Source of the DNA: Spirochaeta cellobiosiphila DSM 17781
GTDB taxonomy: Bacteria > Spirochaetota > Spirochaetia > DSM-17781
Assembly: GCF_000426705.1 (NCBI RefSeq)
Contig: NZ_AUFW01000007.1
Span: 330,612 to 394,611 of the forward strand
DNA length: 64,000 bases
Direction of reading: 5' to 3'
Each line of letters starts with the position of its first letter. Position 1 is the stretch's first letter. The notes below the pieces were generated by a model. The model ran no database searches. It saw only the letters and a list, made by a program, of their open reading frames with translations, and was not told where the DNA came from. Positions 26,251-35,947 of the stretch are shown in pieces. A program made the position numbers and the translations under genes.

Positions 26251-26842
26251 AGGAAATACCGCACTTAATGGTTAAGTTATCAAATGGATCAACCTTAGAA
26301 ATTAATAGAGGGTAATAAATGGCAAACTGACTTTCAATATCCCATTTATTACTAATTTCACTTTCAAAGCCAAAACCAACTCCTGGGTAAAGAAAATGTC
26401 CACTTCCATTAAAATTAGTAAAAAGACTAGATCTGTATTTTTCACCTTCGCCATAACTTATTAATGGGATTCTAAAAACAAAAGCTGGTGAAAGAAATAG
26501 ATATGGTTTAATAACTGTTTTTAAATCTATGTGGTACAGAAACTGTGGATCCAACATCACCGTCAAGACACTAATAGCATCTTTATATTCTATTTCTACA
26601 GGAACTGTCCTATTATCAATATTAGAATAGTCATTTATCCAAAAAATCATATGCGGTTCAAAAACAACATACTCATTAATTGGTCTATTTCCATACACAT
26701 CAAATGCTGTTAATAGAGGACTAGGTGCACTATCTTCATGACTATTATGTATATACACACTATTTAAACCTGCACCAATTTGCCATTGACTAAAGCTAAG
26801 TGTTGAGACCAGCATTAATATAAATATACCAAATAAACGCAT
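26234..26842 (-). CDS. Putative outer-membrane beta-barrel protein
   Basis: A 202 aa secreted protein: signal peptide MRLFGIFILMLVSTLSFSQW, then alternating hydrophobic and polar strands (WQIGAGLNSVYIH, PYLFLSPAFVFRIP, YPGVGFGFESEI, WDIESQFAIYYPLL) ending in GISFKYNI with a beta-signal-like terminal strand. This fits a small eight-strand barrel; no named family is recognised. The ATG at 26842 is preferred because it opens a signal peptide; a TTG start at 26860 would add six residues. It begins inside or just after the end of the upstream lipoprotein gene. Confidence 0.6.
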   Translation of the reverse strand: MRLFGIFILMLVSTLSFSQWQIGAGLNSVYIHNSHEDSAPSPLLTAFDVYGNRPINEYVVFEPHMIFWINDYSNIDNRTVPVEIEYKDAISVLTVMLDPQFLYHIDLKTVIKPYLFLSPAFVFRIPLISYGEGEKYRSSLFTNFNGSGHFLYPGVGFGFESEISNKWDIESQFAIYYPLLISKVDPFDNLTIKCGISFKYNI

Positions 26843-26849
26843 ACTAATA

Positions 26850-27920
26850 TTATATATCAAAATAGTAATAAGGAAGGTAGATTATTCCACTATTGCCAAC
26901 TTTATAAAAGTCCTGTTCTTCCCACAAGAGATAATATCCCTGTTCATTCCAGATAATATTGGTAATTCCAATATTACTTGGCATATTTGGTATACTATAA
27001 AAGTCACTAACAGAACCATTTTCATACAAGAAGATAACCCTTCCTTCAGGTAAATAAATAAAAAGACTGTTACCTAGAGCATAAGCCAGGATTTCTTTTA
27101 ATTCTGAGTTACCAGACAGCAACTCTCTTGTTGAACCTATTTGGTATCTTTCAGGAGCCTTTTGATCTTTACTTCTAATTGTCAAATGTTCCACACTTGA
27201 TTTACCATAAAAATCGTTCAATTTGGCTATTAATTCTGTATATATTCTTGGAGCCTCTGGCGGTAAAATAAAATCATAACTAGCTCTATATTCACTTATA
27301 GATATAGATTTAAATTGCTCTAACCCTGGATGATATAAGAAATAATCAAAGTAAATTCTGTCTCGTTGATTTCTTTTTACTTCTATAGCCCAATCACCTG
27401 ATTGCCTTTGGACAAGCCCAGTCATTTCTTCTGCATTATTAACTATAAACGGTAGAGGTCTCACACTATATTGACCATTACTGAACTGAAGCCAATTAAC
27501 TCTATCGAGATGTGGTTTGCTATGTCCAAATACAGTGTTGTAGTAGATATGAATATTAATTTTACCCCCATACCTAAACATGTTCACAGCACTTCTTTCT
27601 GTAAAAAGTATATCTGGAAAATAGGAAAATTCAAGATCTTGGTTGATTTGCTTGATATTTATCAATCCATAATGGTTAGCAAGCCCCCAGATATCATTAT
27701 CTGACTCAATGATATCTACTAATCTATCTTTTTCAGACCACGCTAACCACGAAGCAGGCTTCCTATTACTCCAGCTTGTCAACCTTTGTAATTTTTTATC
27801 CTGCCATATATAAATAAAATGATCTTTTTGGGGTTTATCATCAATATCTTTTTTCTCGACAGATTGATAGCAACTTAAAAGAGACAATAGAGATAATATA
27901 AGTATTAAAAAACGAATCAT
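26850..27920 (-). CDS. Lipoprotein of unknown function
   Basis: A 356 aa protein with a lipoprotein signal (MIRFLILILSLLSLLSCYQS, lipobox LLSC). The mature part has repeated short blocks such as LVDIIESDNDIWGLANHYGLI and EILAYALGNSLFIYLPEGRVIFLYENGSV that could form a beta-propeller-like fold, but no family is recognised. It lies 7 nt after the DUF2259-like gene and ends at the following barrel protein, so the three form one envelope operon. Confidence 0.65.
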   Translation of the reverse strand: MIRFLILILSLLSLLSCYQSVEKKDIDDKPQKDHFIYIWQDKKLQRLTSWSNRKPASWLAWSEKDRLVDIIESDNDIWGLANHYGLINIKQINQDLEFSYFPDILFTERSAVNMFRYGGKINIHIYYNTVFGHSKPHLDRVNWLQFSNGQYSVRPLPFIVNNAEEMTGLVQRQSGDWAIEVKRNQRDRIYFDYFLYHPGLEQFKSISISEYRASYDFILPPEAPRIYTELIAKLNDFYGKSSVEHLTIRSKDQKAPERYQIGSTRELLSGNSELKEILAYALGNSLFIYLPEGRVIFLYENGSVSDFYSIPNMPSNIGITNIIWNEQGYYLLWEEQDFYKVGNSGIIYLPYYYFDI

Positions 27921-27927
27921 TAAATGG

Positions 27928-28629
27928 CTATTTCAAACTTACAGTCTCAACCATATATCTAACTCCGCCGCCCTGGGCTTCAGATAAATTCTTTTCGATA
28001 ACAAAAACAAGCGAATTACCATCAGGACTTTTAATAATTCTATTGATCCTATAGCTACTTATTCCAGGTCGATAATAATTAGGCAAACCAACAGTTTTTC
28101 TTATTTTGCCACTATTATTAAGAGTGATATCTAGCTGTATAAAAAAAGATGACCTTTCTTGTTTTCCAGTGCCTTCTTTTTTCTGATCAATATTCACCTG
28201 ATAATTATCTTTAGTTACAAAATCAGTAAAATTAATACCAGAAAGGTCTTTAGAAACATCATTAGGTTCCATAACTCTTACAAAAATTAATCGACCTTGA
28301 TTAAGATATTGAATGCCATATTTCTTTCTTTGAGGAACCATTTCCTCCAATAGAGAATACAAAGCCCCCTGCGCTGTTCCACCCAAGCTGATTGTCGAAT
28401 TGAATTCTTTCTTTCTCACACCATCATTTAAGAATTGATTACTTGAGACATCGACTAAATACACTTCACCATAAGGGTTATGATTTTCATCGGTTACACC
28501 ATACTGACCGAAATAAAAATACCTTCCATCTGCAGAAAAACCTAAATTGACAAAATCTGCCACATCTCCAGCAAACACCCCAACCTGTACAAATCCATAT
28601 AATAAAAGTAGCAATATAGTTTTTTTCAT
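27928..28629 (-). CDS. DUF2259-like secreted protein
   Basis: A 233 aa protein with a signal peptide (MKKTILLLLLYGFVQVGVFAGD). The mature N-terminus VADFVNLGFSADGRYFYFGQYG, then YGEVYLVDVSSNQFL, recalls the DUF2259 predicted secreted proteins of spirochaetes. The end SPDGNSLVFVIEKNL adds another strand with the same SxDGxxLxF pattern, suggesting a small WD/propeller-like fold. ATG 28629 is chosen for the GAGGTG site and the signal peptide. First gene of a three-gene envelope run. Function unknown. Confidence 0.65.
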   Translation of the reverse strand: MKKTILLLLLYGFVQVGVFAGDVADFVNLGFSADGRYFYFGQYGVTDENHNPYGEVYLVDVSSNQFLNDGVRKKEFNSTISLGGTAQGALYSLLEEMVPQRKKYGIQYLNQGRLIFVRVMEPNDVSKDLSGINFTDFVTKDNYQVNIDQKKEGTGKQERSSFFIQLDITLNNSGKIRKTVGLPNYYRPGISSYRINRIIKSPDGNSLVFVIEKNLSEAQGGGVRYMVETVSLK

Positions 28630-28688
28630 TAGTCTGCACCTCACTATTACTATCGACAAATAACAAACAAGATTAAAGTATTTTTCCT

Positions 28689-28717
28689 TTGACCTAGTTA
28701 CTCGTATAGTGTTTAAT
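28689..28717 (+). promoter_or_regulatory. Leaderless promoter of the membrane protein gene at 28726
   Basis: TTGACC (28689-28694), 17 bp, TTTAAT (28712-28717). The ATG follows 8 nt after the -10 box, which places transcription start at or one base before the start codon. No ribosome-binding sequence is present. Confidence 0.55.
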
Positions 28718-28725
28718 TCTAGTAT

Positions 28726-29568
28726 ATGACATTGGCCCTTAGAAGTACTTTTACATTATTATCAGTTATTCTATCATTACTTTTATCAATTTTAGGTATT
28801 TATATATTTGCTCAACTCCTTTATCTTCATGGTCTGTCATTTTTTGAACAACTTAACTTGTCCAGTTCCTGGATTTGGTGGTTTCTAACAGATGAATCAC
28901 CTGTTATGCCAAAACAAGCTTTCCAAACTTCTATCTCTGCCATTATCCTTAGCTTGATTGCCTTCATTGCGCTTGTATTATTTAGAATGTATTTCCGAAA
29001 AACATCATCACCAGAAGTCTTTTTCTTTTCCTTATTTCTTTTAACTTTATCTTTTAATGTTTTAAGAATTTTAAATCTGTATATCTATAGTGAAAATTAT
29101 ATAATTAACTTTATAGAACTGAACACAAGAATTATCCTTATGTCTCGTATATCAGGTTGCCTGTTCTTATTGTCAGCCTCTTTATATGCAGCGGACTTTA
29201 AATATCAAGATTATGGAATACTCATATTATTAAATATAGTATTGTCTTTTCTAATAAGTGCGAATATCCCAATTAATGATATGAAAATATCCTCTAACCT
29301 GCTTAACACACCAGGAGATCTTCCCTATTTTGTCATATTTCTTCTTATAATAGAACTATTAGGAATACTTAATCTTATTGTTGCGTTTCTCATTAAGAAT
29401 AATCAGGATTACTTATATTTAGCTGTGAATTTATTATTTGTTTATCTAGGTATTGAATTAGTATTCCAACCCTTGCCTATCCTGATAAACGTCTTGGGAT
29501 ATGTACTTTTAATTATTGGAACAATCAGATTCGGAATCCGATTCCATAGAATATATCTTTGGATCTAA
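28726..29568 (+). CDS. Polytopic membrane protein of unknown function
   Basis: A 280 aa hydrophobic protein with about eight membrane segments (TLLSVILSLLLSILGIYIFA; SAIILSLIAFIALVLF; FFFSLFLLTLSF; ILILLNIVLSFLISA; YFVIFLLIIELLGILNLIVAF and others). No catalytic motif is seen. The general layout, seven or eight helices without a large soluble domain, recalls sensor-type 7TM modules, but nothing follows at the C-terminus. It stands alone on the plus strand and abuts the convergent lipid kinase-like gene with no spacer. Confidence 0.65.
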   Translation: MTLALRSTFTLLSVILSLLLSILGIYIFAQLLYLHGLSFFEQLNLSSSWIWWFLTDESPVMPKQAFQTSISAIILSLIAFIALVLFRMYFRKTSSPEVFFFSLFLLTLSFNVLRILNLYIYSENYIINFIELNTRIILMSRISGCLFLLSASLYAADFKYQDYGILILLNIVLSFLISANIPINDMKISSNLLNTPGDLPYFVIFLLIIELLGILNLIVAFLIKNNQDYLYLAVNLLFVYLGIELVFQPLPILINVLGYVLLIIGTIRFGIRFHRIYLWI

Positions 29569-30210
29569 TTAGGCCATTATTATCAAAGAAAATAGCCCTG
29601 TTAGTACAGGAATAGCTATATTATCAAAATCTCTTAATGGAAAAATTTCTACAAATCCGCAAAACAACGCTATAGCGATACTCAAAGAAACATCATTAGT
29701 AATAAAAAAAACTGCTATTAAAACTGCTATTATACCAGCCAAAGTTCCTTCAAAAGTTTTTCCACCAGTAAATGGGATTTTTATAATACCAAAATATTTA
29801 CCAACCAGACTGGAAATACCATCTCCAAAGGCCAAAGCATATATTCCAATAGAAGCTGATGGTTCAGGATATAATAACAAACATAACATAGTCCCCAATC
29901 CTAGGGTAATGGGTCCTAAGACCATCTTACCAGAATCACGCTTTCTGGCTGCCATCACTGTCACCTTACTTAATACAGGTATATTTATTCCGTTAGTTCT
30001 TAACATCTCACTAACAGAATAAAAAATGGTTCCTAATGCCAACAAAACCATAGTTAAATTTAAATTAATTTTAGCGAATAACGGAACTAATGCAATAGTC
30101 ATATGAATAGACTTGCGAACTAGTTCAGTACGTAATTCTGAACGATCGCTTTTCTTAACTAAACTCACTGTTCCAATCACTTGTTCCATATTCAAATCCT
30201 CATCACTCAT
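29569..30210 (-). CDS. CTP-dependent dolichol/diacylglycerol kinase-like membrane protein
   Basis: A 213 aa membrane protein with the SEC59/Dgk1/CdsA-like signatures: RTELVRKSIHMTIALVPLF at the start, VLGPITLGLGTMLCLLLYP in the middle, and ALAFGDGISSLVGKYFG then GGKTFEGTLAG, containing the Asp and Lys expected for nucleotide transfer. Relatives phosphorylate diacylglycerol, dolichol or phytol with CTP; the substrate here is open. The start is either ATG 30210, which has a -10-like TAATAT 7 nt before it, or ATG 30189, which has GAGGA upstream. Convergent with the previous gene at the exact base. Confidence 0.75.
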   Translation of the reverse strand: MSDEDLNMEQVIGTVSLVKKSDRSELRTELVRKSIHMTIALVPLFAKINLNLTMVLLALGTIFYSVSEMLRTNGINIPVLSKVTVMAARKRDSGKMVLGPITLGLGTMLCLLLYPEPSASIGIYALAFGDGISSLVGKYFGIIKIPFTGGKTFEGTLAGIIAVLIAVFFITNDVSLSIAIALFCGFVEIFPLRDFDNIAIPVLTGLFSLIIMA

Positions 30211-30217
30211 CCCTTAC

Positions 30218-30246
30218 ATATTATGCAATTATTTTGCCAACAATAA
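30218..30246 (-). promoter_or_regulatory. Possible leaderless promoter of the lipid kinase-like gene
   Basis: On the minus strand TAATAT (30223-30218) ends 7 nt before ATG 30210, with a poor -35 (TTATTG, 30246-30241) at 17 bp. Included as a weaker case of the pattern seen elsewhere. Confidence 0.28.
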
Positions 30247-30348
30247 AAATATTACTTATTTATATAATATATATAGAATTAAACACCACTAATATAGTTT
30301 ATCTAATGAACCAACCTTATTTGTGTATACTATTTAATACAAACTAAT

Positions 30349-30987
30349 TCATTTTTTACTATGAATTTCTTTTTTAAGATCTTCTAGGTCAGTTCTTAAA
30401 TCATTTATTTGTAGCTTTAGCTTTCTTTGGGCATGGGCAGTGTAAATCATTCGCAATAGAGTTACAGGGATATAGGATAGAATCGCTATCAAAACTTTGT
30501 TGATAAGAAAATCAGATTGAAAACTCGAATTCTCAGGACTTATATAAGGCCATATAGATTTTAGAAGGTCTATATTCTTCGCCTCTTCCATTAAATATAT
30601 CACAGGAATCAAAAAAGGAGGATAAAGCCTAACACTAAACAAAACTATTAGACTCACTATTGAAATCAGTAAATAGGATATTGTGATAAGAACGAAGGAG
30701 CGCCTATAACTTTTGGGTCCTCTAAGACTGGATATCTTCAATAATATTGATAATGTTAATATCAATATTATCTGTAATACCATACCAATTATGTCTAATG
30801 GAATAACAATATTGTTAGAAAAACCAGAAAACATAGTCAGCAAGAAAATAGAACTCGGTGTAACCATTAATAAAAAACGCCAAGGGCTGTCTTCTGCATA
30901 GTTTAAAGGATGTTCCCATTGTTTATACAAATATATTGACCATGACACAATTATCAAAAAGGTAAGAATATAAATTAACCAAATCAT
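30349..30987 (-). CDS. Membrane protein with C-terminal coiled coil, unknown function
   Basis: A 212 aa protein with four or five membrane segments (MIWLIYILTFLIIVSWSIYL; FLLMVTPSSIFLLTMFSG; IIGMVLQIILILTLSILL; FVLITISYLLISIVSLIVLF) and a charged C-terminal helix (LKLQINDLRTDLEDLKKEIHSKK) with coiled-coil spacing. No family recognised. ATG 30987 is preferred over the earlier in-frame ATG because it gives an ATGA overlap with the upstream stop and a GGAG site. It is the last gene of the lgt / transglutaminase-like run. Confidence 0.6.
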   Translation of the reverse strand: MIWLIYILTFLIIVSWSIYLYKQWEHPLNYAEDSPWRFLLMVTPSSIFLLTMFSGFSNNIVIPLDIIGMVLQIILILTLSILLKISSLRGPKSYRRSFVLITISYLLISIVSLIVLFSVRLYPPFLIPVIYLMEEAKNIDLLKSIWPYISPENSSFQSDFLINKVLIAILSYIPVTLLRMIYTAHAQRKLKLQINDLRTDLEDLKKEIHSKK

Positions 30988-32096
30988 CTTGAGCGGCTCC
31001 AAAAGGATACGCCTAACCATTTACTAGGATCAGCTACATTACTCCCAATCAAACCAATGGATACAGATTCTGTAGTTTCTGCTACTACATATTTTCTAGA
31101 ATTAAAATTAAATTGGGCTCCAGTATAATCCATACTTATACCGACCATAGCATGAGAATACTCTTCAGATACCATCAATATTGATTCCACCCCCCAATGC
31201 TCTAAAATACTTATAATGAGTAAGGATCGCGAATCACAATCACCACTAAACTCATAAGCTGTAGCTACAGGTGACAATAGATCTGAGAAAAGTTCAGATC
31301 TTGTATACTTAAAATTTTGAACCCATGACACTAGTTTCTGAATTCTTTCAGTCTCTGAGTACTCGGACCAGTATATATCAAGAAAAGAAGACAAAACATC
31401 AAGTCGTTCATAGTTATCTTCATATATAAGCTGATAATATCTAATCCATGCTTCAGTAAAATCATTTTTACCATAAGAGGCCAGTATCCTTGCTTCCCGT
31501 TCAATTATAATCTGACTAACCTTAATAGAATTTTGATCGTAAAAAATATATCTGTTATCTAAAACCAAACCTTTTTCATTATCTTGTTTAAAATGAGAAG
31601 CAACACTAATAATTCCTGCACAATTTTGAATAGGGAGGATACGGACACTATCAATGGTGGATAGTATAATGTCAGAGGCATTATCAAAATCGTTCTGAAG
31701 GGTAAAGCAAGAAATACCAAGAAATCCATCTTTGGTTTCAACAAAGGCAAAAACACCAGTCATATCTATAGCATTAACTACAAAATCATAAAAACCCAAT
31801 ACACCTTTATATGAACGATACTTAAAATCTGTTGAGTCTCCAACTAATACAAATTGATCTGAATACAAATCAACCAACTGATTTAAACCTTGTATTTCTT
31901 TTGAAGTATAATACCCAATTTGACAGGCAATCTTTCCATCTGAAGAGCTAAAAGACCACAAAAAATCATTAGTGTTATCCACAATTTTCCAGCCCACTGG
32001 TAAGTAAATAGAATATTGACCTAACTGATTTATTATAGGATCTGCTCCTAATCTCTGAACAATTATAAATAAGAACAGGAGCAGTAGCTTTTTCAT
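30984..32096 (-). CDS. Secreted transglutaminase-like cysteine protein
   Basis: A 370 aa exported protein (signal MKKLLLLFLFIIVQRLGADP). Residues ~20-170 form an unassigned domain (GQYSIYLPVGWKIVD, like a PsbP/Mog1-type module). The C-terminal part has a transglutaminase-like triad: Cys in SGDCDSRSLLIISIL, His in EEYSHAMVGISM and an acidic residue in KYVVAETTE. Such domains act as proteases or peptide-crosslinkers. ATGA overlap at both ends with lgt and the following membrane protein indicates tight coupling. Substrate unknown. Confidence 0.7.
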   Translation of the reverse strand: MKKLLLLFLFIIVQRLGADPIINQLGQYSIYLPVGWKIVDNTNDFLWSFSSSDGKIACQIGYYTSKEIQGLNQLVDLYSDQFVLVGDSTDFKYRSYKGVLGFYDFVVNAIDMTGVFAFVETKDGFLGISCFTLQNDFDNASDIILSTIDSVRILPIQNCAGIISVASHFKQDNEKGLVLDNRYIFYDQNSIKVSQIIIEREARILASYGKNDFTEAWIRYYQLIYEDNYERLDVLSSFLDIYWSEYSETERIQKLVSWVQNFKYTRSELFSDLLSPVATAYEFSGDCDSRSLLIISILEHWGVESILMVSEEYSHAMVGISMDYTGAQFNFNSRKYVVAETTESVSIGLIGSNVADPSKWLGVSFWSRSR

Positions 32097-33043
32097 TTTT
32101 TTGTCTTTCTATCCACTTGAACAAAAGCAATATAAGAAATAATTCCACCTAAAATCATTAGAAAACATAAAATCTGACCAGTAGTAAAATTAAATAAGCT
32201 TTGAAAAAGATAGTTAGGATTATTTTGCACACCAAACATAATGGGGAAATCCATACCTACATCTGGTTCTCTAAAATATTCAATAACAAAGCGGAAGAAT
32301 CCATAGCCTATCAAATAAAAACTAATCAGGCCTCCTCTAACTTTTACAAAACGGGGAATGACAAACCAAAGCAACAGCCAAAGAATCACACCTTCAAACA
32401 AAGCTTCATACAACTGAGAAGGATGTCTTGGTAGATTGATTTTATCCATGTTGTTCGCAATAGTAATATTCAATCTATTCATAGTATCTTTAACCCAGGG
32501 CTGATTAACATCAAACTTTTCAGCATTTGGAAATATAACACCCCATGGAGCAGTGGTTACTCTCCCATATAGTTCTCCATTCAAAAAATTACCTATCCTT
32601 CCAAATGTATACCCTAATGGAATAGAGGTTACTAACATATCGCCCCAAACCAGAACATCCATTTTCTTGATCTTTGAGAAGATAACAGCAGCAATGGTTC
32701 CTCCAATTACACCACCATGATAACTCATACCAGCCAAGCCAGTAAAATGACCATTTTGAAAAGGCCAAAATATTAACCAGGGGGCAGTCCAATAACGGCC
32801 AGAAGTATCATATACCAAAGTAGCAAAGATTCTTGCCCCAACAATAACTCCAACAATGACCCAAGTAACATAATCACTTACAATATCTTTTTGCGTATTC
32901 AATTTTTTCTGTTTTATTTGATAATTCAATAAATAATACGCTATAGCAAAAGCAACCAAATACATAAGTCCATACCAACGTATTGGTAGCCCAGGAATTA
33001 TTTCAGGTTTAATCCATGAGGGATAATTTAAATATGCCAGCAT
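32093..33043 (-). CDS. lgt: Prolipoprotein diacylglyceryl transferase
   Basis: Inner-membrane enzyme that moves diacylglycerol from phosphatidylglycerol to the lipobox Cys, the first step of lipoprotein maturation. The 316 aa protein has the Lgt features: IPGLPIRWYGLMYLVAFA at the N-terminus, GMSYHGGVIGG (the conserved His), the signature GRIGNFLNGELYGR, and HPSQLYEALFEG, with about seven membrane segments. AAGGAG precedes the ATG. Several lipoproteins in this window would be its substrates. Confidence 0.96.
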   Translation of the reverse strand: MLAYLNYPSWIKPEIIPGLPIRWYGLMYLVAFAIAYYLLNYQIKQKKLNTQKDIVSDYVTWVIVGVIVGARIFATLVYDTSGRYWTAPWLIFWPFQNGHFTGLAGMSYHGGVIGGTIAAVIFSKIKKMDVLVWGDMLVTSIPLGYTFGRIGNFLNGELYGRVTTAPWGVIFPNAEKFDVNQPWVKDTMNRLNITIANNMDKINLPRHPSQLYEALFEGVILWLLLWFVIPRFVKVRGGLISFYLIGYGFFRFVIEYFREPDVGMDFPIMFGVQNNPNYLFQSLFNFTTGQILCFLMILGGIISYIAFVQVDRKTKK

Positions 33044-33052
33044 CTTAACTCC

Positions 33053-35926
33053 TTATATTGATTCATATTTAATATGACCTGTTTCTTTTTCAAAATAAAA
33101 TTTTACATTTTTTAACTTTGTTTCAACTACATATTCACGACCGTGGCTTTCTAGAACAACTCCTGGAAAAATACTACCCCAAATAACAACATCAGATTCG
33201 AAATGTTCTTCGTATTTTTCTCTAAGATTAAAAACAGCTAAAGTCTTCTTTTCCATTTTTTTCATAATATCTACTTTTTGCTTTCGAATTTTATCCAAAC
33301 CTTCCTTTTTTTGATTCTTTTCATAGGCTACCATTATTTGATCTATCTTTAATATAGTTTGTTTCAACTTCTCAATATCCCGCTCTTCTGCTGCAATTTT
33401 ATTTTCAACTAAGTAATCTTGACCAAAAGAGACCCTGGTTGTAACAGCAGATTCAGAACCTAAGTTTAAGACTTCTAAACCTCTTCTACTCTTGATCACT
33501 CCACCAACAAGTGAAGACTGAGTTTTATTTAAAAAAATACGGCCATTGCAATTAATATTAACTCTCAAACATGACTTTGTTATATTAACATTACCTACAG
33601 ACATAAGAGTCGAGTTTTCCACAAAAGATAAATTAATATGCTTCTTGGCCCTCAAAACCCCCTTACCAAGACCTCTCACTCCCATTTTGACGATAATTGA
33701 TCCATCTGCTGAAAGAAGAGCACTTTGAACTCCTTGATAGACATGAATATCACCTCCTGCAATAGCAACAGAACCAGGTGTTATATCACCCTTAATAATA
33801 ATCGATCCAGGAAAACGTAACTTTCCTTTTGATCGGGTAAGGTTTCCATCTATATACTCTGAATCCCGTATATAAATACGTTGATCCTCATAAATCAACT
33901 CTCCAGCATTTTCTGCAAATAAGGAATAAACACTATCAGAGTCCTCTCTAGTAATATTTCTCCCTATTTCTATAGAGAAATCTTCATCACTTATACCAGG
34001 TATTGGGCGATTATAGACATCTTTGCCTTCAACAATACTATCAGAAAGCCTAACATCAATAAGATGCTGGCCTTTTTTTACAGGGATGTTGAATTTGTTA
34101 TCTTTTCGTAACAGGCCTTTAATATCTGGAAATTGGTAGATTATTCTACCTTCAAAACTATTAGAAGGAGGAGTTCCCTGTGCGATTAAAAAATTACGAA
34201 CTTCTCCTCCTGCTATAAAAATATCTAAAGCTTCTTCTAATCTTGATTTGTCTACACCATTATTTACTTTAGCCTTAGTTAACGTATTTGTTAACATTTC
34301 CATATCTATACCCAGGCCACTACCTTCTGGTCTATCAATATTAAGAAAAGCTCTAAGCCTATCTTCACTTACTATGATTTCTATATTTGCATTCTTATAA
34401 CTTGTTACCAATAAAAAGATACTTTCTTCTTTTTCTGCTATCACTAACAGTCCATCAGTTGAAGCAATAAGATGATTACCATTCATTCGAAGACCATCGA
34501 CGATCACAATATCAGGATCATTTCCTGGCATACCTGGAATCTCTTTACCAAAAATATCACGGCCAGTTGTTCCCACAACTTTTGCTCCACTAGGAACAGA
34601 AAATTGTGCTAATTGTTTACCTTTTGTAACATATGATGCTTTAGTTAAATAATTTATAGGAAAATTTTTATTTTCAATTCTTATTTTGCTAAACTCTTTC
34701 TGGCTCATAAAATCAAGCTTAAATTCTAAAAACCTCGATTCTCCTTGGGTTGGAGCTATTCCTTCTACAATAACATAGTTTTTTAACACCATTTCTTTGG
34801 ATGATATAAAATTTTTTAGATCCCTATTGATCTTGTCAAAATCAACATCTTTAAATTGATACGATTGTATTAGGGTTTTTAGCTTTTTTACATCAAGAGG
34901 ACTTCCTTTGCCCACACCTTTATGTAGATTTAGATATGCAATTACTTTATCAGTAGAAATATCTACAGAAACTTCACAATCTTTATCTTGAGAAATGCAT
35001 ACCTTTTTATAACTTTTCCTATTCTGTATGGACTTGATTATTAAAGCATAAATCTTATCTTCATTTTTTAAGAACTCTTTGGGATATTTAAGAGAATGAA
35101 GTGAAGTCAGAACTTTTTCTTTGGATGGAAGACTACTTTCGGGAGAACCAGTTGTGATAGATAAATAACAGGTACTATTATCTTCTGATAAATAAAAATT
35201 AAATGCGTGAGGAGAAAAGGGAACAACATCCACCCAGTTACTACCTATTCTAGCAAAACCTCTTGTCTTAGCTATTATTGAGTGCTTACTAACTTCAACG
35301 CCATTACCAGGAAGAATGCTATCATCATTTAAAGAGGGAGCGGGAATTGGCCTACCAAATACATTCTTACCAGGAGAACCAGGAGAACCAGGAGAACCAG
35401 ATACAATATTTGCAATAATATCGTTAGTATCAACATAAAAAGCATTTACAACTGCATCATTCACAGTTACAGCTTCTTTGATCTCTTTTTTCTCTATAAA
35501 GGAAACTTTTTCCTGTTTAGCTTTTAAGAAAGGCAAAGATTTCTTATCAACTAGTTTTTCTTTTTTTACTTTTTCTATAATGATTTTGTAAACCGCAGGA
35601 GCTTTTGCAGCACCTAAGAGAATATCTTGTTCAACTTGCAATTCCGGTGGAGTTTGCTGCTCTGTCCAATTGACTACTGTTTTAACAGGTTCTGTGGGTG
35701 CGGTCCCAGAAGCAGCCAATACCCTTTTGTCCTTTCTTAAAACCTTTAGGTAATCATCATAAACGCTAGTGTCTGATTCTAAGATGACACCTTTTTTTTT
35801 AAGATGCTCCATAAGGGTCTGGGAGGTAATGTCATCACCATCAGGATCCTCAACAAAAATTAGGTAGGCTTCTAATTCTTTATCATCAACTTCTAAAGTA
35901 AGAAACCCCTTCAATTTATCAGCCAT
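33053..35926 (-). CDS. FapA-family (DUF342) polymerising protein with repeated N-terminal modules
   Basis: A 957 aa cytoplasmic protein. A module ending in G-x-(D/N)-(V/I)-(F/Y)-G/N-x-x-IPG occurs three times (GKNVFGRPIPAP near 185, GRDIFGKEIPGMPG near 465, GKDVYNRPIPGISD near 640), and two of the intervening blocks contain a GxxP...G element (GIAPTQGE, GTPPSNSFEG). Residues ~690-820 are a glycine-rich right-handed beta-helix typical of FapA (GSIIIKGDITPGSVAIAGGD). A coiled coil lies at ~830-890 (EERDIEKLKQTILKID). FapA proteins influence flagellar or cell-pole assembly. It lies 21 nt after the MinD-like gene. A Ser-Pro-Gly microrepeat sits at 35371-35400. Confidence 0.8.
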   Translation of the reverse strand: MADKLKGFLTLEVDDKELEAYLIFVEDPDGDDITSQTLMEHLKKKGVILESDTSVYDDYLKVLRKDKRVLAASGTAPTEPVKTVVNWTEQQTPPELQVEQDILLGAAKAPAVYKIIIEKVKKEKLVDKKSLPFLKAKQEKVSFIEKKEIKEAVTVNDAVVNAFYVDTNDIIANIVSGSPGSPGSPGKNVFGRPIPAPSLNDDSILPGNGVEVSKHSIIAKTRGFARIGSNWVDVVPFSPHAFNFYLSEDNSTCYLSITTGSPESSLPSKEKVLTSLHSLKYPKEFLKNEDKIYALIIKSIQNRKSYKKVCISQDKDCEVSVDISTDKVIAYLNLHKGVGKGSPLDVKKLKTLIQSYQFKDVDFDKINRDLKNFISSKEMVLKNYVIVEGIAPTQGESRFLEFKLDFMSQKEFSKIRIENKNFPINYLTKASYVTKGKQLAQFSVPSGAKVVGTTGRDIFGKEIPGMPGNDPDIVIVDGLRMNGNHLIASTDGLLVIAEKEESIFLLVTSYKNANIEIIVSEDRLRAFLNIDRPEGSGLGIDMEMLTNTLTKAKVNNGVDKSRLEEALDIFIAGGEVRNFLIAQGTPPSNSFEGRIIYQFPDIKGLLRKDNKFNIPVKKGQHLIDVRLSDSIVEGKDVYNRPIPGISDEDFSIEIGRNITREDSDSVYSLFAENAGELIYEDQRIYIRDSEYIDGNLTRSKGKLRFPGSIIIKGDITPGSVAIAGGDIHVYQGVQSALLSADGSIIVKMGVRGLGKGVLRAKKHINLSFVENSTLMSVGNVNITKSCLRVNINCNGRIFLNKTQSSLVGGVIKSRRGLEVLNLGSESAVTTRVSFGQDYLVENKIAAEERDIEKLKQTILKIDQIMVAYEKNQKKEGLDKIRKQKVDIMKKMEKKTLAVFNLREKYEEHFESDVVIWGSIFPGVVLESHGREYVVETKLKNVKFYFEKETGHIKYESI
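35371..35400. repeat. 9 bp tandem repeat coding Ser-Pro-Gly
   Basis: Three head-to-tail copies of CAGGAGAAC (35371-35397) plus a partial fourth, inside the FapA-like gene. On the coding strand they encode SPG triplets. A copy-number change would keep the reading frame and only alter a short linker before the first IPG motif. Confidence 0.8.
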
Positions 35927-35947
35927 ACTACTCTATTCCCGCTGTAA

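Noticed and set aside
10765..30325. Shared AACCAACCTTATTT at 10765 and 30310
   Set aside because: Two copies of a 14-mer of simple composition, in unrelated positions relative to genes; no third copy noticed.
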